This document shows, one piece after another, positions 1-6,460 of a stretch of 10,000 nucleotides of DNA. The position numbers and the translations under genes are program-made. Each line of letters opens with the position of its first letter. Positions within the stretch are counted from its first letter, which is position 1. The notes beneath the pieces are model-generated. The model did not search any database. It was not told the origin of the DNA and saw only the letters and a list, made by a program, of their open reading frames with translations. Origin of the DNA: Desulfarculus sp. (GTDB taxonomy: Bacteria; Desulfobacterota; Desulfarculia; Desulfarculales; Desulfarculaceae); NCBI GenBank assembly GCA_020216805.1, contig JAIWNN010000042.1, positions 1-10,000 on the forward strand. The letters are read 5' to 3'.

Positions 1-325
1 CGGGCGGGTTTTGCAGGTCCGCGTCCAGGGTGGCCACCACCTGGCCCCGCACCCGCTCGAAGCCGGCGAAGACCGCCATGTGCTGGCCGTAGTTGCGGTT
101 GAAGCGCACCAGCCGCACGTGCTCGTCGCGCTGGTTCAGGCCCTCCAGGATCTCCCAGGAGCGGTCGCGGGAGCCGTCATCCACGTAGATGACCTCCCAG
201 GAATAGTCTTGGCGGTTCAAGGTGGTGGCCAGGCGGGCGTGCAACTCCACCAGGTTTTCTTCCTCGTTGAAGACGGGGATCACCACCGACAGGTAGGGGC
301 TTTGCCTCTCGGCCTCGGGCTGCAT
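1..325 (-). CDS. ArnC-like polyprenyl-phosphate glycosyltransferase (GT2), 3' end beyond window
   Basis: This is the N-terminal 108 residues of a family 2 glycosyltransferase; the C-terminal part lies outside the window. Seen: the fold start SVVIPVFNEEENL (residues 13-25), the acidic pair in YVDDGSRD (D49-D50), the stretch NRNYGQHMAVFAGF (76-89) and the metal/nucleotide-binding DADLQNPP (101-108). The last two match the region I know from E. coli ArnC (NRNYGQHSAIMAGF, DADLQNPP) more closely than a generic DPM1/GtrB protein. Family members transfer a sugar from a UDP donor to undecaprenyl phosphate on the cytoplasmic face and usually end in two membrane helices, which cannot be seen here. The ATG at 325 has a strong Shine-Dalgarno (GGAGG) five bases upstream. 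It lies 82 bases downstream of an ArnT-like gene, which fits a donor-lipid role for that enzyme. The sugar is unknown: 4-amino-arabinose, a hexosamine or glucose are all possible. Confidence 0.88.
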   Translation of the reverse strand, partial: MQPEAERQSPYLSVVIPVFNEEENLVELHARLATTLNRQDYSWEVIYVDDGSRDRSWEILEGLNQRDEHVRLVRFNRNYGQHMAVFAGFERVRGQVVATLDADLQNPP

Positions 326-330
326 GCTAT

Positions 331-335
331 CCTCC
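331..335 (-). promoter_or_regulatory. Ribosome binding site of the ArnC-like gene
   Basis: On the minus strand this reads GGAGG, five bases before the ATG at 325. It fixes the start codon of the ArnC-like gene and is one of the best Shine-Dalgarno matches in the window. That suggests this gene is translated independently rather than by coupling to the gene upstream. Confidence 0.7.
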
Positions 336-360
336 GGAGAGATCAGGCGCGCAAGCCAAT

Positions 361-389
361 ACTATTACAGCATGATAGGTCAAAATCAA
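361..389 (-). promoter_or_regulatory. Possible sigma70-type promoter before the ArnC-like gene
   Basis: The 82-base gap 326-407 is the only real intergenic space in the window and is clearly richer in A/T than its surroundings. On the minus strand it contains TTGATT (384-389), a 17-base spacer and AATAGT (361-366), a moderate match to a -35/-10 pair (4 of 6 in the -10). The rest of the gap holds the Shine-Dalgarno at 331-335. I see no convincing terminator hairpin with a T-tract. The match is weak, and co-transcription with the upstream operon remains equally possible. Confidence 0.3.
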
Positions 390-407
390 GCCGGCGGGAA
401 CGGGGAC

Positions 408-2183
408 CTAGCGAGGGCGGTTGGCGAACAGGGTCTTGTCTCCCAGGCGGGCCCATTCATGGAGCGCCAGTCCCGGGGTTTTGGCCGCCTGGCGGCGGAA
501 ACGCTCCAGGGTGTCGGTTTCGGCCAGGGCGATGACCCGGCGCGAGGGGTCTTGCATCAGGCGGATCAGATCGATCTGCTCGCGATGGAACCACTGGTCG
601 GCCTGGGGATCGCGCTGGCGGCCGAACTCCAGCTCGCCCCAGTTGTTGACCACCACCACCCGCCGACCGGTGTAGAAGGCCAGTCCCTGGAAGTAGTCGC
701 CAAAGGAGACCAGACGATCGTCGGGTCTGAGTTCGGCCCGCAGGGGCGCGGCCAAACCGCGCAGGCTGCGGAAGTCGTCCAGGCGAGGGGCGGCCAGGGC
801 GGCGCAGAGGACGATGGCCAGCAGTAGCAGCAGCGGCGCGATCAGGCCGGCCAGGGCCAGGCGGCGCATCGCGAAGATGGCCAGGCTCAGGCCGCAGAGC
901 AAAAGTGGCAGCAGCAGGAGGTAGAGACCTACCTGGGACCAGGTGACCTCCGGGCTGAAGCCCGGGGCCAGGGCCAGGGCCACCGCCGCCAACAGGCTGG
1001 CCACGGCCAGACCCACCAGACCCCAGCGCACCCCGGCCGGGGCCTCGGCCCCGGGACGAGCCGCCATCAGGGCGGCCAAGGGCCGGGCCATCAGCAAAGC
1101 CAGGGGCGGCAGCAGCGGCAGGGCGTAGTGCATCATCTTGGAGGAGCTGGCCGAGAGGAACAGGCCCAGGCCGGCCAGCCAGAGCATGGCCAGGAGCCAG
1201 GGCCGCTGGGCCGGCTCGCGCCAGCTCCGGCCCGGCCAGGCCTGCCAGATCGCCCAGGGCAACAGCGGCGTCCAGGGCAGGAAGGCCGCCGGGAGTAGCG
1301 GCAGGTAGTACCAGAAGGGCTGGGAGCGCTTGTAACTGTCGCCGCTCAACAGCCGCCCGAAGTTCTCGTACAGGAAATAGCCTGGGTACTCGGGGTTGAC
1401 GATGCTCATCCCGAGGTTCCAGGGCAGCACCAGGAGCAGGAACAGGACCGGCCCGTGCCAATGGGCCAGGGCCCGGGCCAGGGGCCATTCCCGGGTGAAC
1501 AGGATGTAGAGCGTCACCACCAGACCGGGCAGGCCGGGACCCAGCATGCCCTTGGTCAGAAAACCGATGGCGCAGCCGGACCAGAAGGCGTAGAGCCCCC
1601 GGCGATGGCCCGAGCGCAACTCCCAGACCCCCCAGATGGCCAGGGTGATGCCCAACAGCAGCACCATGTCCACCAGCAGGACCTGGGCCAGCCCCCAGAA
1701 CATCAGCCCGGTGGCCAGCACCAGGCCGGCGTAGAACCCGCTGCGCGGCTCCCAGAGCCGCAGGCCCAGCAGATAGACCAAGAGCACCGTGAGGCTGGCG
1801 CAAACCGCGGGGGTCAGGCGGGCCAGATAATCGGCCTTGGCATAGAAGGCGTCCAGTGCCTTGGCATAGGCCGGATCCTGCCTGCCCTTGGCGAATTGCT
1901 TGGCGTCGGGATAAAACGGCTTGAACCCCGCCGCGACCAGCCAGTAGGTGAGGATAGGCTTCTCAAAGTATTTCACGTAGTTGAGGCGGGGAGTCACCCA
2001 ATCGCCGCTTTCCACCATCTCGCGGGCGATCTCGGCGTAGCGGGCCTCGTCGGTCTCCCACAAGCCCCGATAGCCCAGGCCCGTGAAATACAGCAGCCCG
2101 CAGATCGCCAGCAGGATCAGGGGATAGGCCGCCCGCCGCCACAACGGGATCGCGGGTGGCGTTTTCTTCTGGCGCGGGCTCAT
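408..2183 (-). CDS. ArnT-like lipid A glycosyltransferase (PMT/GT83 family), second copy
   Basis: A 591-residue polytopic membrane protein of the dolichol-phosphate-mannosyltransferase/ArnT type, which moves a sugar from undecaprenyl phosphate to lipid A on the periplasmic side. Seen: a first membrane helix at about 18-36, then the catalytic acidic motif WETDEARYAEI (D45-E46), YFEKPILTYW with E74 and K75 (ArnT substrate-lipid residues), a second acidic residue in VDMVL (D172), and SSSKMMHYALPLLPPLALLMA-type helix residues at about 346-366. The soluble C-terminal part includes LAFYTGRRVVVVNNWGELEFG (about 501-521), recalling the ArnT periplasmic domain. Length is close to the 550 or so of enterobacterial ArnT. 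Odd: about 30 extra, mostly charged residues at 89-118 containing a short internal repeat. The ATG overlaps the stop of the preceding gene as ATGA. The same frame is open far upstream, but that region belongs to the other ArnT-like gene. The sugar donor is unknown. Its neighbours (PAP2, ArnC-like) support a lipid A modification role. Confidence 0.85.
   Translation of the reverse strand: MSPRQKKTPPAIPLWRRAAYPLILLAICGLLYFTGLGYRGLWETDEARYAEIAREMVESGDWVTPRLNYVKYFEKPILTYWLVAAGFKPFYPDAKQFAKGRQDPAYAKALDAFYAKADYLARLTPAVCASLTVLLVYLLGLRLWEPRSGFYAGLVLATGLMFWGLAQVLLVDMVLLLGITLAIWGVWELRSGHRRGLYAFWSGCAIGFLTKGMLGPGLPGLVVTLYILFTREWPLARALAHWHGPVLFLLLVLPWNLGMSIVNPEYPGYFLYENFGRLLSGDSYKRSQPFWYYLPLLPAAFLPWTPLLPWAIWQAWPGRSWREPAQRPWLLAMLWLAGLGLFLSASSSKMMHYALPLLPPLALLMARPLAALMAARPGAEAPAGVRWGLVGLAVASLLAAVALALAPGFSPEVTWSQVGLYLLLLPLLLCGLSLAIFAMRRLALAGLIAPLLLLLAIVLCAALAAPRLDDFRSLRGLAAPLRAELRPDDRLVSFGDYFQGLAFYTGRRVVVVNNWGELEFGRQRDPQADQWFHREQIDLIRLMQDPSRRVIALAETDTLERFRRQAAKTPGLALHEWARLGDKTLFANRPR
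1834..1869 (-). repeat. 12-bp direct repeat, 24-bp period, inside the second ArnT-like gene
   Basis: The 12-mer GCCTTGGCATAG (plus strand) occurs at 1834-1845 and again, identically, at 1858-1869. The period is 24 bases, eight codons, so the frame is preserved. It encodes the AYAKA / FYAKA pair at about residues 106-116, in a loop that I believe is extra relative to typical ArnT proteins. It looks like a small in-frame tandem duplication. Confidence 0.6.
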
Positions 2184-4078
2184 GGCCGGGTCCCGTCGGA
2201 AGGTGGCTCGGGCGAGGATGGCAATCCACCTTCCAAGGTGGATGGCTCCGAAACCGGCCGTTGGTTGGCTTGGCCCTCCTCGCCGGGTTGTTTCGCGGCC
2301 GCCGGTGGGGCGGGCTCGCTCTCGGCGGACGGCGGGGCCGCCGGCTGCGCGGCCGGGGTCGATCCCTGCCAGCGGGCCTGGGCCGCAGCGTTGCCGCCCA
2401 GCAGGTAGCCCGACCAGCGGCCCAGCTCCACGAAACCCGGGACCGCCGCCAGGGTCGGAGCCAGGCTGGCGCGGCTCAGCACCGCCAAGGGGGCTTCCTG
2501 GGCCAATTCCCGGGCCAGCTGATCGGCCTCGCTGGTGCGCAGGCGGGGTATTTCCCGGTCCAGGTAGAAGAGCATGCTCGGCTTCCAGAGGCCGAAGGAG
2601 ACCACCTTGGCCGCCCCGCCCAGACCTCGCCCCACCTCCAGGGCCAGGTCCTTGGCCGGTTGCTGAATCTCCTGGGCGGCCCGGGGCAAAAGACCCAGCA
2701 TCAGCCCGCCGCAAAAGAGCGCCCCGCCCAGGCACAGGGCCAGCACCGCCTCCCGCCCCCTGCCCCGCCGCCGCAGCCAGTTCGGCAGCCAGACCACGGC
2801 CAGGGCCGCCAAACCCAGGGCCAGGGGCCAGAGGATGATCAGGGGGGCCTGGTCCGGCAGGGCGTACTCGCTGCTGTCCGGGCGGATGGAGGCCTGGATC
2901 CTGGGCCAGGCCAGATGGAGCCCAGCCGGCAGGGCCAAGAGCACCAAGGCCCAGAGCCCGCCCAGGCCCAGGTGCAGGGCCTGCCGCACGCCCCGAGAAA
3001 AACGCCCGCCGTCCTCGCCGGCCAGCCAGCGCCAGAGCTGGTAGCCGGCCAGGAGGCCCAGCCAGGGCCAGGCCGGAAGGATATAGTTGATCTGCTTGGT
3101 GGCGGCCAGGCTGAAGACCACCAGCACCACCAGCACCGTGACGGCCGCCAAGAGCCGCAGCCGGGCCAGGGGGTCGGCCTGGCGAGCGGCCCTGGGGTTT
3201 TTGGCCAGGGCCGCGCCCAGGGCCGGCAGGCCGGCTGCGCCAAAGGGCCAGAAGCCCAGGAGCAGCACCGGCAGGTAGTAGAATAACCCGCCGCCATGGC
3301 CCAAGAGCACCTCGCTGAAACGGCGCAGGTTCTGGGAGAGGAAGAAGGCCCGCCAGAACTCGTCCCCCAGCCGCCAGAAGGCCAGGCCGTACCAGGGCAG
3401 GTTGATGACCAGGAAGATGAGCGGACCCCAGAGCCACTGGCCCCGGCGCAGGCAGTGCAGGAAGCGGCCTTGGATCAGGGCGTAGACCAGGGCCGAGGGC
3501 AGCACCACCGCCAGGGCCACCGGTCCCTTGGTCAGAAAGCCCAGGCCCAGCCCGGCCCAGGCCAGCCACCACCAGGGCCGGTCGGCCGGGGCCTGGCGCT
3601 CGTTGGCCAGAAAGAAGGCCCCCAGGCTCAGGGTGGTGAACAGGGTCAGGGGCATGTCGGTGAGGCTGGCCCGGCCCACCAGGGCCATCAGGGGCGTGAA
3701 GGCGGCCGCGGCCAGGGTCAGGGCGGTGAAGGCCGGCCCGCGCGAGACGACGAGCGCTAGGTAGCCCAGCCAGAGCAGGAGGGCCAGGGCCGCCACCGCC
3801 GAGGGCAGGCGCGCGGCCAGCTCCCCCGGGCCCAAGAGGGCCTGGGCCCCGGCGATGAGCCAGAAGGTCAGGATGGGCTTTTCCAGATAGTGCTGGCCAT
3901 TGAGGGTCGGCACCATGAAATCCCCGCCCCGGAACATGGCTCCCACGCTGGCCGCGTATTCGCCCTCGTCGCGGTCGGTCAGGGGCATCTGGCCCAGGTC
4001 GACCAGGTAGAGCGCCGCCGCCGCCGCCAGCACCGCCAACACGACCAGGAGCCAGTAGCGTTGTCCGGCCGGGCTCAT
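2180..4078 (-). CDS. ArnT-like lipid A glycosyltransferase (PMT/GT83 family), first copy
   Basis: A 632-residue multi-pass membrane glycosyltransferase of the PMT/ArnT family. Seen: an N-terminal membrane helix (about 8-27), the first-loop acidic motif LTDRDEGEYAAS (D37-E38), YLEKPILTFW with E66 and K67, a second acidic site RASLTDMPL (D141), many hydrophobic helices to about residue 465, and a globular periplasmic tail region with VVSFGLWKPSMLFYLDRE (492-509). The family moves sugars from undecaprenyl phosphate to lipid A or other envelope acceptors. It is a paralogue of the gene that follows it, not a near-identical duplicate: the motifs are shared but the surrounding residues differ throughout. 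Odd: the last 62 or so residues (571-632) are Pro/Ala/Ser/Glu-rich, low complexity and probably disordered. The ATG at 4078 overlaps the PAP2 stop (ATGA), and its own TGA overlaps the next ATG. Acceptor and sugar are unknown; a generic PMT-family transferase for another envelope glycan is the main alternative. Confidence 0.82.
   Translation of the reverse strand: MSPAGQRYWLLVVLAVLAAAAALYLVDLGQMPLTDRDEGEYAASVGAMFRGGDFMVPTLNGQHYLEKPILTFWLIAGAQALLGPGELAARLPSAVAALALLLWLGYLALVVSRGPAFTALTLAAAAFTPLMALVGRASLTDMPLTLFTTLSLGAFFLANERQAPADRPWWWLAWAGLGLGFLTKGPVALAVVLPSALVYALIQGRFLHCLRRGQWLWGPLIFLVINLPWYGLAFWRLGDEFWRAFFLSQNLRRFSEVLLGHGGGLFYYLPVLLLGFWPFGAAGLPALGAALAKNPRAARQADPLARLRLLAAVTVLVVLVVFSLAATKQINYILPAWPWLGLLAGYQLWRWLAGEDGGRFSRGVRQALHLGLGGLWALVLLALPAGLHLAWPRIQASIRPDSSEYALPDQAPLIILWPLALGLAALAVVWLPNWLRRRGRGREAVLALCLGGALFCGGLMLGLLPRAAQEIQQPAKDLALEVGRGLGGAAKVVSFGLWKPSMLFYLDREIPRLRTSEADQLARELAQEAPLAVLSRASLAPTLAAVPGFVELGRWSGYLLGGNAAAQARWQGSTPAAQPAAPPSAESEPAPPAAAKQPGEEGQANQRPVSEPSTLEGGLPSSPEPPSDGTRP
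2224..2243. repeat. Perfect 20-bp palindrome in the tail of the first ArnT-like gene
   Basis: ATCCACCTT and its reverse complement AAGGTGGAT face each other across two bases. As RNA this would fold into an eight-pair stem with a four-base loop. It lies within codons of about residues 612-618 of the first ArnT-like protein, 40 bases before its stop. No T-tract follows on the minus strand, so it is not a standard intrinsic terminator. An mRNA-stability or coupling role is conceivable but unproven. Confidence 0.45.
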
Positions 4079-4689
4079 GCCCGTTCCTCCCGCCAGCGGC
4101 GCAGAGCGGCGGCCAGCGGCCAACCCACCAGCAGCCCCAGCAAGGCCCCGCCCAGGGTGTCGCTCAAGTAATGCGATCCACCGACCACCCGACCCAGACA
4201 GATCAGGATCGCCGCCGGATAGATGACCCAGACCAGGCGGGGATGGAAGGCGCAGAGCAGCGCGGCCAGGGCGAAGCTGGTGGCGGCGTGGCCCGAGGGA
4301 AAGGAGTGCAGGTCGCTGGATAGGCTGGGGCCGAAGAACTCCCAGGCCGGCAGGGACATTCGCGGACGGGGACGGCCCACCAGGTGCTTGACGATCTGCA
4401 CGCAGGCCCCGGCTCCCAACACCGCGCCCAGGCCGCCCATGCCGTCCAGCAGCAGCCCGCGCCTGCCCAACAGCCAGGCCGCCAGGGCCAGCAGGCCCAT
4501 GGCTCCGCCCTGGACCCCGCCCAGGCCGGCGTAATAGGCGGTCTTCGCCAGCCAGAACGACCAGGTCTCGCCCGCGCGGACGACGAAGAACCGGTGCACC
4601 GGGTCGTCCCAATGCCAGGCCAGGGCCGCGAACATGCCCGCCGTCAGGCCCGCCAGGACCAGTCCCCGCCGCCAGCCGGTGCTAGCCAC
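4075..4689 (-). CDS. PAP2-family membrane lipid phosphatase
   Basis: A 204-residue membrane protein with the complete three-part PAP2 acid phosphatase signature. Domain C1 is KHLVGRPRP (K101, R106), C2 is SFPSGHAATSF (PSGH 131-134) and C3 is GRVVGGSHYLSD (R167, H173, D177). The histidines are the expected catalytic residues for removing phosphate from a lipid at the periplasmic face. About five or six hydrophobic segments are visible (roughly 9-25, 58-75, 84-100, 136-148, 155-168, 178-196). Lying between msbA and two ArnT-like genes, it could be a lipid A 1- or 4'-phosphatase (LpxE/LpxF type) or an undecaprenyl-diphosphate phosphatase that recycles the carrier used by the ArnT-like enzymes; the sequence alone does not decide. 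Translation starts at a GTG (4689) that overlaps the end of msbA by eight bases, preceded by GGAG four bases upstream. The stop overlaps the next ATG. Confidence 0.85.
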   Translation of the reverse strand: MASTGWRRGLVLAGLTAGMFAALAWHWDDPVHRFFVVRAGETWSFWLAKTAYYAGLGGVQGGAMGLLALAAWLLGRRGLLLDGMGGLGAVLGAGACVQIVKHLVGRPRPRMSLPAWEFFGPSLSSDLHSFPSGHAATSFALAALLCAFHPRLVWVIYPAAILICLGRVVGGSHYLSDTLGGALLGLLVGWPLAAALRRWREERA

Positions 4690-6460
4690 CCTGCTCCGCC
4701 CCCAGTCCCCGGTCCACCGCGAACTGCATCTGGTGGAGCCGGTGGTAGAGCCCGCCCCGGGCCAGGAGGTCCTGGTGCCGGCCCTCCTCCACGATGCGGC
4801 CGCCGCTCATGACGATGATGCGGTCGGCGCGCTGGATGGTGGAGAGCCGGTGGGCGATGACAAAGGTGGTGCGGCCCTGCATCAGGTTCTCCAGGGCCTT
4901 CTGCACATACATCTCGCTCTCGGTGTCCAGGCTGCTGGTGGCCTCGTCCAGGATCAAGATGGGCCGGTCGGCCAGAAGCGCCCGGGCGATGGACAGGCGC
5001 TGGCGCTCGCCTCCGGAAAGCAGCACCCCGGCCTCGCCGATGTTGGTGTCGAAGCCTTGGGGCAAGCGCTGTATGAAATCCAGGGCATAGGCCGCCTCGG
5101 CCGCGGCCTCGATCTCGGCCTGGCTGGCCTCGGGCCGGCCGTAGGCGATGTTGTTCTTGACCGTGTCGTTGAAAAGCACGATCTGCTGGGTGACGATGGC
5201 GATCTGGCCGCGCAGGCTGGCCAGGGTGGCCTGGCGGATGTCCACGCCGTCGATCAGGATCGTCCCCTGGGTGACCTCGTAGAAGCGGGGCAGCAGATTG
5301 ACCAGGGTGGTCTTGCCTCCGCCGCTGCTGCCCACCAGCGCCAGCACCTGACCCACCGGCACGATCAAATTGACATCCTGGAGGACCGGCTCGCCGGGGC
5401 GGTAGCTGAAACCCACTCCCCGAAACTCGATCTCCCGGCTCAGGCGCGGCAACTCGATGGCGTCGGGTCGGTCCAGGATCTCGGGCTTGGTGTCCAGCAC
5501 CGCGTAGACCCGGCTGGCCGAGGCCAGGCCGTTCTGGATCTCGTTGTTCAGCCCGCTCAGGTGCTTGACCGGCTCGTAGAGCATGATCAGGGCGGTGAGG
5601 AAGCTGAAGAAGGTGCCCGGGGTGGAGCGGCCCTCGATGACCTGCCAGCCGCCATAGAACAAGATGCCGGCGATGGCGATGCCGCCCAGGAACTCCATCA
5701 GGGGGCTGGAGATGGCCCGGGTGCTGACGTCCTTCATGCGCAGGACGAACAGGCGGAAGGCCTCGCGGCTGAAACGCTCGATCTCGTGCTGCTCGCGGCA
5801 GAAGCCCTTGACGATGCGCGCGCCGCTGATGGTCTCGTGCAGCAGCACCGAGACATCGGCCATGGTCTCCTGGGAGCGGTGGCTGATCTTGCGCAGACGT
5901 CGGCCGAACTTGACCAGGGGAATGGCGCAGATGGGAAAGACCCCCACCGCGAAGATGGCCAGAAACCAGTCCCGCCAGAAGAGCACCACGATCAGGCCGA
6001 TCACCGTGAACAGCTCGCGCAAGAGGCCGGTGACCACGCTGCTCACCGCCCCCTGGATCTGGTTCACGTCGTTGGTGATGCGGCTCATCAGCTCGCCGGT
6101 GGGAACCCGGTCGTAATAGCTCAGCGAGAGCTTTTGCAGGTGGGCGTAGAGGTCGATGCGGTACTGGGTGATGATGCGCTGGCCCACGTACTGCATCAGG
6201 TAGCTCTGGCCGTAGGAGCAGCCGCCCTTGACCACGTAGAGGACGATGACCACCAGGGGCACCAGGTAGAGCATGGCGCGGTCCTTGGCCACGAAGATGT
6301 CGTCCATCACCGGCTTGACCATGTAGGCCATGCCCGAGGTGGAGGCGCTGACCAGGATCATCAGGACCATGGCCAAGGCCAGGCGTCCCCAATAGGGACG
6401 CACCTGGGCCAGCAGGCGGTTGACAAGGGTCCGGTCCTCGCTGACGGGCTTAGTGCTCAA
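4682..6460 (-). CDS. msbA: MsbA-type lipid A core flippase (ABC transporter, fused membrane and ATPase domains)
   Basis: A 592-residue half-transporter, close to the 582 of E. coli MsbA, that would flip core-lipid A across the inner membrane as a homodimer. The membrane domain (about 1-330) has six hydrophobic helices, starting with the MsbA-like MVKPVMDDIFV segment (47-57). The ATPase domain is intact: Walker A GSSGGGKT (377-384), Q-loop VTQQIVLFNDTVKNNIAY (423-440, very similar to E. coli), signature LSGGERQR (481-488), Walker B ILILDEA (501-507) and switch H537. The start is a TTG at 6460, overlapping the lpxB stop as TTGA. I chose it because it retains the pre-helix segment seen in MsbA and no ATG lies nearby; its Shine-Dalgarno is poor, suggesting coupling to lpxB. 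Position directly after lpxB supports MsbA over a generic lipid exporter. Confidence 0.93.
   Translation of the reverse strand: MSTKPVSEDRTLVNRLLAQVRPYWGRLALAMVLMILVSASTSGMAYMVKPVMDDIFVAKDRAMLYLVPLVVIVLYVVKGGCSYGQSYLMQYVGQRIITQYRIDLYAHLQKLSLSYYDRVPTGELMSRITNDVNQIQGAVSSVVTGLLRELFTVIGLIVVLFWRDWFLAIFAVGVFPICAIPLVKFGRRLRKISHRSQETMADVSVLLHETISGARIVKGFCREQHEIERFSREAFRLFVLRMKDVSTRAISSPLMEFLGGIAIAGILFYGGWQVIEGRSTPGTFFSFLTALIMLYEPVKHLSGLNNEIQNGLASASRVYAVLDTKPEILDRPDAIELPRLSREIEFRGVGFSYRPGEPVLQDVNLIVPVGQVLALVGSSGGGKTTLVNLLPRFYEVTQGTILIDGVDIRQATLASLRGQIAIVTQQIVLFNDTVKNNIAYGRPEASQAEIEAAAEAAYALDFIQRLPQGFDTNIGEAGVLLSGGERQRLSIARALLADRPILILDEATSSLDTESEMYVQKALENLMQGRTTFVIAHRLSTIQRADRIIVMSGGRIVEEGRHQDLLARGGLYHRLHQMQFAVDRGLGAEQGG

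Noticed and set aside
377..409. Inverted repeat AGGTC / GACCT after the second ArnT-like stop as a terminator
   Set aside because: The stem has only five pairs, the loop is 23 bases and no T-tract follows, so an intrinsic terminator is not supported.
2184..3572. In-frame N-terminal extension of the second ArnT-like gene, making a 1054-residue protein
   Set aside because: The extension is Pro/Gly/Ala-rich nonsense overlapping the first ArnT-like gene in another frame. The ATG at 2183 with the ATGA overlap and a normal ArnT N-terminus is the real start.
4079..4612. In-frame extension upstream of the first ArnT-like gene
   Set aside because: It overlaps the PAP2 gene, whose three catalytic motifs are intact, and shows no membrane protein character. 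ATG 4078 is preferred.
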